Source: Brevundimonas sp. | Lineage (GTDB): Bacteria > Pseudomonadota > Alphaproteobacteria > Caulobacterales > Caulobacteraceae | Assembly (NCBI RefSeq): GCF_027484365.1 | Contig: NZ_JAIXTC010000030.1 | Span: forward strand, 62,001-126,000 | Length of the DNA stretch: 64,000 bases | Direction: 5' to 3' | Shown: positions 59,195 to 64,000 of the stretch, one piece after another | How the letters are laid out: every line of letters starts with the position of its first letter | Position numbering within the stretch: position 1 is the first letter of the stretch | Notes under the pieces: generated by a model | Told to the model about the DNA's origin: nothing | What the model saw: the letters and a program-made list of their open reading frames with translations, nothing else | Database searches by the model: none | Translations under genes and position numbers: made by a program

Positions 59195-59396
59195 TCAGGG
59201 GCTCCGGACCCACGTCGCCCGGCCGCGCGATTGCCGATCAAGGAGAGTTACGCCCTATTTCCCTCACCGAGGGGTGTGCTAAAGGCCCGGCAACCGGTTG
59301 GGTCAATGAGGCGTTGCCTCTTGCGCAAGCGGAGCCGTCGTGAGACGGCAAGACCACCATACGCCGCCCCGGCGGCTCTAGAAGGCAGAGACACCC
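59195..59396 (+). other. acpP upstream region
   Basis: 202 bp, presumed to hold the acpP promoter. One hairpin with a GNRA-type loop lies at GCCGTC-GTGA-GACGGC (59333-59348), about 50 bp before the ATG. No other feature is evident. Confidence 0.4.
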
Positions 59397-59636
59397 ATGT
59401 CCGATACCCTGGAACGCGTCCGCAAGATCGTCATCGACCACCTGGACGCCGATCCGGACAAGGTCACCGAAAAGGCCAGCTTCATCGACGACCTGGGCGC
59501 TGACTCGCTCGACAACGTCGAACTGGTCATGGCCTTCGAGGAAGAGTTCGACATCGAAATCCCCGACGACGCCGCCGAGCACATCCAGACCGTCGGCGAC
59601 GCCGTGAAGTTCATCGACGAGAAGACCGCGGCCTAA
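59397..59636 (+). CDS. acpP: acyl carrier protein
   Basis: 79 residues, acidic four-helix bundle. The 4'-phosphopantetheine site is Ser37 in [18 protein letters not shown]. It carries growing acyl chains for FabD, FabG and FabF, all encoded nearby. An intrinsic terminator follows, as usual for this highly expressed gene. Confidence 0.98.
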   Translation: MSDTLERVRKIVIDHLDADPDKVTEKASFIDDLGADSLDNVELVMAFEEEFDIEIPDDAAEHIQTVGDAVKFIDEKTAA

Positions 59637-59659
59637 GCCAAGGTCCCAACGGCATTCAG

Positions 59660-59698
59660 TGGCCGCCCGGCCCTCCTAGCGGAGAGGCCCGGCGGCCA
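59660..59698 (+). terminator. terminator after acpP
   Basis: A long imperfect hairpin: TGGCCGCC / GGCGGCCA outer stem, GGCC pairs and CTCC / GGAG inner stem around TAGC. The tail ATTATTGTTT follows. Confidence 0.75.
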
Positions 59699-59741
59699 TT
59701 ATTGTTTCTGATTCAGGTGTTCCGGAGCGGAGTTCGAAATC

Positions 59742-61022
59742 ATGCGTCGCGTCGTCGTCACTGGTCTCGGTCTCGTCACGCCCCTCGGCAACGGGGTCGA
59801 GCACAGCTGGAAGGGCATCGTCGAGGGCCGTTCGGGCATTCGGCCGATCACCGCCTTCGATACCGAGGGCTACGGCTGCACGATCGCGGGCGAGGTTCCG
59901 AGCGTGGACGGGCGCGGCGGCGGCGGTCCTGACGTCCCTGGCAGTTTCGATCCCGACGCCATCATGTCCGCCAAGGACCGGAAGCGCGTCGACGACTTCA
60001 TCCTGTTCGGCATCGCCGCGGCCGACGAGGCCCTGAACGACGCGAACTGGCATCCCGAGACCGACGAGGACAAGGAACGCACCGGGGTGATGATGGGCGC
60101 CGGCATCGGCGGCCTGGGTCCCATCGCCGAAAGCGCCCAGATCCTGGCCACCAGCGGCCCGCGCCGCATCAGCCCCTTCTTCATCCCCTCGGCCCTGATC
60201 AACCTGGCCTCGGGTCAGATTTCGATTCGTCACGGCCTCAAGGGGCCGAACCACGCCGTGGTCACGGCCTGCGCCTCCGGCGTCCATGCCATCGGCGATG
60301 CGGCCCGGATGATCGCCTTCGACGACGCCGACGTCATGGTCGCGGGCGGTGCGGAAAGCTCCATCGTTCCCATCGGCATCGCCGGCTTCCTGGCCTGCAA
60401 GGCCCTGTGCACCGCCTACAACGACACGCCGGAGAAGGCCTCGCGTCCCTATGACCGCGGCCACGCCGGCTTCGTCATGGGCGAGGGCGCGGGCGTCGTG
60501 ATCCTCGAAGAGTACGAGCACGCCAAGGCGCGTGGAGCGAAGATCTACGCCGAGGTCATCGGCTACGGCATGAGCGGCGACGCCTATCACATCACCGCCC
60601 CGTCCGAGGACGGCGACGGAGCCTATCGCGCCATGAAGGCGGCGGTGAAACGGGCCGGGATCGCGATCGAGGACATCGACTACGTCAATGCTCACGGCAC
60701 CTCGACCATGGCCGACTGGATCGAGCTGCGCGCGGTCGAGCGGCTGGTCGGCGACCACGCGAAGAACATGGCCATGTCCTCGACCAAGTCGATGACCGGC
60801 CACCTGCTGGGCGCTGCCGGGGCCATCGAGGCGGTGTTCAGCGTCCTGGCCATCCGCGACCAGATCGCCCCGCCGACGATCAACCTGGACGATCCTGAAC
60901 ACGAAACCGCCATCGATCTCGTGCCACACAGGGGCAAGCCGATGGAGATCGATGTGGCCATGTCCAACAGCTTCGGGTTCGGCGGCACCAACGCCTCCAT
61001 CATCTTCCGCAAGGTCGGCTGA
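59742..61022 (+). CDS. fabF: 3-oxoacyl-ACP synthase II
   Basis: 426 residues of thiolase-fold condensing enzyme. The nucleophile Cys177 is in VTACASGVHAIG. The two histidines lie in NAHGTST and KSMTGHLLGAAG, and NSFGFGGTNAS is near the C-terminus. It elongates acyl-ACP with malonyl-ACP. Directly followed by mltG (2 bp gap). Confidence 0.98.
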   Translation: MRRVVVTGLGLVTPLGNGVEHSWKGIVEGRSGIRPITAFDTEGYGCTIAGEVPSVDGRGGGGPDVPGSFDPDAIMSAKDRKRVDDFILFGIAAADEALNDANWHPETDEDKERTGVMMGAGIGGLGPIAESAQILATSGPRRISPFFIPSALINLASGQISIRHGLKGPNHAVVTACASGVHAIGDAARMIAFDDADVMVAGGAESSIVPIGIAGFLACKALCTAYNDTPEKASRPYDRGHAGFVMGEGAGVVILEEYEHAKARGAKIYAEVIGYGMSGDAYHITAPSEDGDGAYRAMKAAVKRAGIAIEDIDYVNAHGTSTMADWIELRAVERLVGDHAKNMAMSSTKSMTGHLLGAAGAIEAVFSVLAIRDQIAPPTINLDDPEHETAIDLVPHRGKPMEIDVAMSNSFGFGGTNASIIFRKVG

Positions 61023-61024
61023 TC

Positions 61025-62236
61025 GTGGCGAGCGCCGGGGGGCCGCTGAAACGGAAGCGGCCGGGTCTGGTCGTGGCGCTGCTGGCGGCGTCGGCGACCT
61101 TCAGCCTGTTCCTGATTGCCGCCCTGGCCTGGGGCTGGAGCGTCTACTATTCGCCGGGTCCGTCGGCGCGCGAAGGCGACGCGACGGTGGTCACCCTGCC
61201 GTCCGGTTCGGGCGTTTCGGCCATCGCTGCGACCCTGAAGAACGCGGGCGTGATCCGGTCGGTCGACATGTTCAAGGCCGCCGCCACCCTGACCGGCGCC
61301 GACCGTCGTCTGCGGGCCGGAGAATACGAGGTGCCGACACGCGCCTCGCTGAAGGCGGTCATTGGCCTGCTGACCGACGGACGGGTGGTGCGCCATTTCG
61401 TGACTATCCCCGAGGGCTGGTCTTCGGCCCAGGCGGTGGACATCCTCAACGCCGAGGCGATCCTGACCGGGACCATCGACGAAGTCCCCGAGGAAGGCTC
61501 CCTGTGGGCCGACACCTATGAGATTTCACGGGGAGAGACGCGGGCCTCGGTGATCGCCCGCATGCAGCGCGACGCGGCCGACAACCTCGCCGAGCTCTGG
61601 GCCAAACGCAGCCCCAACACCGTGGTCCGCACGCCCGAGGAGGCCGTGATCCTGGCCTCCATCGTCGAGAAGGAGACCGGCCTGGCCCGCGAACGGCCCC
61701 GCGTGGCGGCCGTCTTCACCAACCGGTTGCGGATCGGCATGCGGCTGGAGAGCGATCCGACCATCATCTACGGCATCACCAAGGGGCGACCGCTCGGCCG
61801 TGGCATCCGCCTGTCGGAGCTGCAACGCGACACCGGCTGGAACACCTATCTGATCGACGGCCTGCCGCCGACGCCGATCGCCAATCCGGGCCGTCAGGCG
61901 CTGGAGGCGGTGCTCAATCCGCCGGCGACCCAGGACCTGTTCTTCGTTGCGGACGGCACGGGCGGCCACGCCTTCGCCCGGACCTATGAAGAGCATCTGA
62001 TGAACGTGTCGCGCTGGCGCGCGATCGAGGCGGGCAAGGCCCCGCCGGCCGAGACCCTGCCGCCCGGTACGGTCCCCGGCGCGCCGCCGCCCGGACAGGG
62101 CACGCCGGAAGGCGCGGTCGTGGTCCCGCCGACCGTGACCGGTGAGGCCGTGATCACCATGCAGGCACCGGGAACGGTGACCCCGTCGCGCACCCTGCGT
62201 CCCGCGACGCCCGCGACCCCGGCGGCGGGTCAGTGA
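61025..62236 (+). CDS. mltG: endolytic murein transglycosylase MltG
   Basis: 403 residues from GTG 61025. One N-terminal TM (about 15-40), a LysM-like region (TLPSGSGVSAIAATLKNAGVI), the YEISRGETR segment, and the catalytic ASIVEKETG motif at about 211-218, followed by RLRIGMRLESDPTIIYG, a hallmark of the YceG family. It cuts nascent glycan strands at the inner membrane, setting strand length. A Pro/Ala/Thr-rich tail of about 60 residues extends past the domain. Its stop overlaps the yicC GTG (GTGA). Confidence 0.95.
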   Translation: MASAGGPLKRKRPGLVVALLAASATFSLFLIAALAWGWSVYYSPGPSAREGDATVVTLPSGSGVSAIAATLKNAGVIRSVDMFKAAATLTGADRRLRAGEYEVPTRASLKAVIGLLTDGRVVRHFVTIPEGWSSAQAVDILNAEAILTGTIDEVPEEGSLWADTYEISRGETRASVIARMQRDAADNLAELWAKRSPNTVVRTPEEAVILASIVEKETGLARERPRVAAVFTNRLRIGMRLESDPTIIYGITKGRPLGRGIRLSELQRDTGWNTYLIDGLPPTPIANPGRQALEAVLNPPATQDLFFVADGTGGHAFARTYEEHLMNVSRWRAIEAGKAPPAETLPPGTVPGAPPPGQGTPEGAVVVPPTVTGEAVITMQAPGTVTPSRTLRPATPATPAAGQ

Positions 62237-63117
62237 CCATACTCTCCGGCATGACCGGCTTCGGCCGGGCCGATGGCGCGCTCGACGGCTGGACCTGGTC
62301 GGTCGAGGCGCGGTCGGTCAACGGCCGCAATCTGGAAGTCCGCTTCCGGGGACCGAACGGGTTCGACAATCTGGAACGGCTGGCCAAGTCCGCCGGCCAG
62401 GCCCGCCTCAGCCGGGGTCAGGTCACGATCGGCATCCAGGCACGCAGAGCCCCGGGCGACGCCTCGGCCCTGAAGGTCAACGAGGCCGTTCTCGCCCGCT
62501 ATCTCCACCTCGCCAACCAGCTGGCGGAGGAGGGGGCGACGCCGCCGTCCGCCGACGGTCTTCTGGCCCTGCGCGGCGTGCTGGACGCGGATGAAGAGGC
62601 CGAGGACCCTGAAGCCCGTGCGCCGATCGAGGCCGCCATGGCCGCCACGGTGGAACAGGCGCTGGACGCCCTGAAAATCTCCCGCGAGCGCGAGGGTGCC
62701 CAGCTGCGCCCCGTGATCGAGGACTTCGTCTCCCGCATCGAAGGCCTCGTCGCCGCGGCCGAAACCGAGGCCGCCGCCCAGACCGAGGCCGTGCGCGACC
62801 GCTTCGCCCGCCGCATGGCCGAACTGGCGCCCGACGCACCGGGACTTCAGGACCGGATCGTGCTGGAAGCGGCGGCGCTCGCCACCAGGGCCGATGTGCG
62901 CGAGGAACTGGACCGGCTGACGGCCCATGTCGCCTCCGCCCGCGCCCTGCTGGATCAGCCGCCCGCCGGCCGCAAGCTGGACTTCCTGATGCAGGAGTTC
63001 ATGCGCGAGGCGAACACCCTCTGCTCGAAATCGGCTACGACCGCGCTGACCGCCACGGGCCTAGACCTGAAGGCGGTCATCGAGCAGCTTCGAGAACAGG
63101 TCCAGAATGTCGAATGA
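62233..63117 (+). CDS. YicC family putative endoribonuclease
   Basis: 294 residues from GTG 62233. N-terminal SGMTGFGRADG and SVNGRNLEVRFRGP, and C-terminal GRKLDFLMQEFMREANTLCSKS, are the signatures of YicC (YicC_N and DUF1732). Known members act as RNases. The gene overlaps gmk by 11 bp, a common pairing that suggests co-expression. Confidence 0.95.
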   Translation: MTILSGMTGFGRADGALDGWTWSVEARSVNGRNLEVRFRGPNGFDNLERLAKSAGQARLSRGQVTIGIQARRAPGDASALKVNEAVLARYLHLANQLAEEGATPPSADGLLALRGVLDADEEAEDPEARAPIEAAMAATVEQALDALKISREREGAQLRPVIEDFVSRIEGLVAAAETEAAAQTEAVRDRFARRMAELAPDAPGLQDRIVLEAAALATRADVREELDRLTAHVASARALLDQPPAGRKLDFLMQEFMREANTLCSKSATTALTATGLDLKAVIEQLREQVQNVE

Positions 63118-63748
63118 ACGCACGCCCCGCCGGGGCGTCCTCCTGATCGTCGCCAGCCCCTCGGGGGCCGGCAAGACGTCGCTGTGCCGTCGCCTGATGG
63201 CCGACCATGGCGGGCTGGAGCTGTCGGTCTCCATGACCACGCGCGGCATCCGGCCGGGCGAGGTGGCGGACCGCGACTATCATTTCGTCTCGCCGGAAGA
63301 GTTCCAGAAGGGAATCGACGCGGACGCCTTCCTTGAATGGGCCGACGTCCACGGCAACCGCTATGGCTCGCCCCGCGCCCCGGTCGACAGGGCCCTGGCC
63401 GAGGGCCGCGACGTCCTGTTCGACATCGACTGGCAGGGCGCGCGCGATATCGCAGCGAAATGCCCGGAAGACGCCGTGCGGGTCTTCATCCTGCCCCCCA
63501 GCCTTGAAGAGCTGAAGCGCCGTCTGGTGACCCGGTCCCAGGACGCAGACGACGTCATCGAGCGCCGCATCGCCAACGCCAAGGGCGAGATCGAGCACTG
63601 CACGGAGTTCGACTACGTCTTCGTCAATGACGACTTCGACCGCTCCTATGCGGAGCTGGCCCATATCTACCACGCCGAACGCAGCCGCCGGTTCCGCAAC
63701 ATCTGGGTCCGCGACTACCAGTCGGCCCTGCTGGCCGAGGACGTCTAG
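63107..63748 (+). CDS. gmk: guanylate kinase
   Basis: 213 residues. P-loop VASPSGAGKTSLCR is at about 15-28, then the GMP-binding SVSMTTRGIRPGE with DYHF, EWADVHGNRYGSPR and DIDWQGARD. It phosphorylates GMP to GDP with ATP, feeding nucleotide and (p)ppGpp pools. The length is normal for the family. Confidence 0.97.
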   Translation: MSNERTPRRGVLLIVASPSGAGKTSLCRRLMADHGGLELSVSMTTRGIRPGEVADRDYHFVSPEEFQKGIDADAFLEWADVHGNRYGSPRAPVDRALAEGRDVLFDIDWQGARDIAAKCPEDAVRVFILPPSLEELKRRLVTRSQDADDVIERRIANAKGEIEHCTEFDYVFVNDDFDRSYAELAHIYHAERSRRFRNIWVRDYQSALLAEDV

Positions 63749-64000
63749 GGCCTCTCCCGTTTTACGGGCCAAACGGCGATCTAGGAAAATAGTCGGATCG
63801 TGGACTTGCCTCCTGTCCAGACGTCCCTACCTCAGGCCTTGGTTTATGACAGGTTCGGAGCGCCCCCAGCGGCTGCTGAGTCCAGAGTTTTTGCACTTTA
63901 TATGGAAGGTGTTGCCAACAACTAACTGTAATGTAACGATTTGCACTATTGCACTGTGTTTTTTCGGAGTGCAATTCCGGGTCAGGTGGATCGGGCCCCG
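63749..64000. promoter_or_regulatory. AT-richer intergenic region with TTGCACT repeats
   Basis: 252 bp to the window edge with no gene I trust. A small hairpin CCCGT-TTT-ACGGG (63756-63768) follows gmk and may be its terminator. TTGCACT occurs at 63891, 63941 and 63949, and its complement AGTGCAA at 63968. The last two form an inverted repeat with a 12-bp spacer. The base composition is clearly more AT-rich than the rest of the window. It may be an operator/promoter for a gene beyond the edge. Confidence 0.5.

Noticed and set aside
63762..63974. 70-codon minus-strand frame at the right edge
   Set aside because: No ribosome-binding site or homology, and it covers the AT-rich repeat region; probably chance.

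Overview
The window is a GC-rich chromosomal segment that most resembles the Caulobacterales, and within them a carotenoid-producing Brevundimonas-type bacterium. Three things point there. The flagellar trio flgI-cheL-flbY stands divergent from fliX. A large two-TM coiled-coil protein resembles the polarity factor TipN. The carotenoid genes crtY-crtI-crtB and crtZ-crtW lie together with a type 2 isopentenyl-diphosphate isomerase. The assignment rests on reading the proteins, not on a database search. No rRNA, tRNA, CRISPR array, prophage or insertion sequence was seen.

Layout. (1) 1-8.7 kb: an ECF sigma factor with its DUF1109/NrsF anti-sigma partner (cut by the window edge), an SDR dehydrogenase, a 2OG-Fe(II) oxygenase, a secreted amidohydrolase, a TrmN6-like methyltransferase, a long-chain polyprenyl diphosphate synthase, an aspartate aminotransferase, an unrecognised exported protein and a TVP38-type membrane protein. 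(2) 8.9-14.8 kb: the elongasome operon mreB-mreC-mreD-mrdA-rodA. (3) 15-24.3 kb: proline iminopeptidase, a DUF423 protein, an MFS transporter, a pyroglutamyl-peptidase-like protein that appears to lack its catalytic triad, the TipN-like protein, a phospholipase D and an EEP hydrolase. (4) 23.6-28.8 kb: a lemA-TPM-TPM operon, folD and a secreted five-repeat PPC protein. (5) 29-36.6 kb: the carotenoid region with a parDE toxin-antitoxin pair inside it, idi (type 2) and an MpaB/DUF2236 oxygenase. (6) 36.6-41.8 kb: trmFO, three related multi-pass membrane proteins and a CPBP protease. (7) 41.8-50.6 kb: uvrA with a well-formed alphaproteobacterial LexA box, an EAL protein divergent from an orphan ParA, the flagellar genes with a sigma-54-like promoter, and dksA. 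(8) 50.8-56.9 kb: dnaB, a TonB-dependent receptor and the rpsF-rpsR-rplI operon with a strong terminator. (9) 57-63.7 kb: fabD-fabG-acpP-fabF-mltG-yicC-gmk.

How they work together. The window carries lateral-wall synthesis (mre/mrdA/rodA), peptidoglycan strand termination (mltG), fatty acid synthesis (fab/acpP), polarity and flagellum assembly (TipN-like, fliX, flgI, cheL, flbY) and pigment synthesis from isoprenoids. idi and the Crt enzymes cover IPP/DMAPP balance, phytoene synthesis, desaturation, cyclisation, ketolation and hydroxylation, but no GGPP synthase (crtE) is present here. I see no obvious large novel defence or mobile system. The most unusual items are the pseudo-peptidase beside the TipN-like gene, the MpaB-type oxygenase next to the carotenoid genes, parDE behind crtZ-crtW, the three-paralog membrane cluster, the paired-hairpin (REPIN-like) elements, and an AT-rich right end with repeated TTGCACT motifs.
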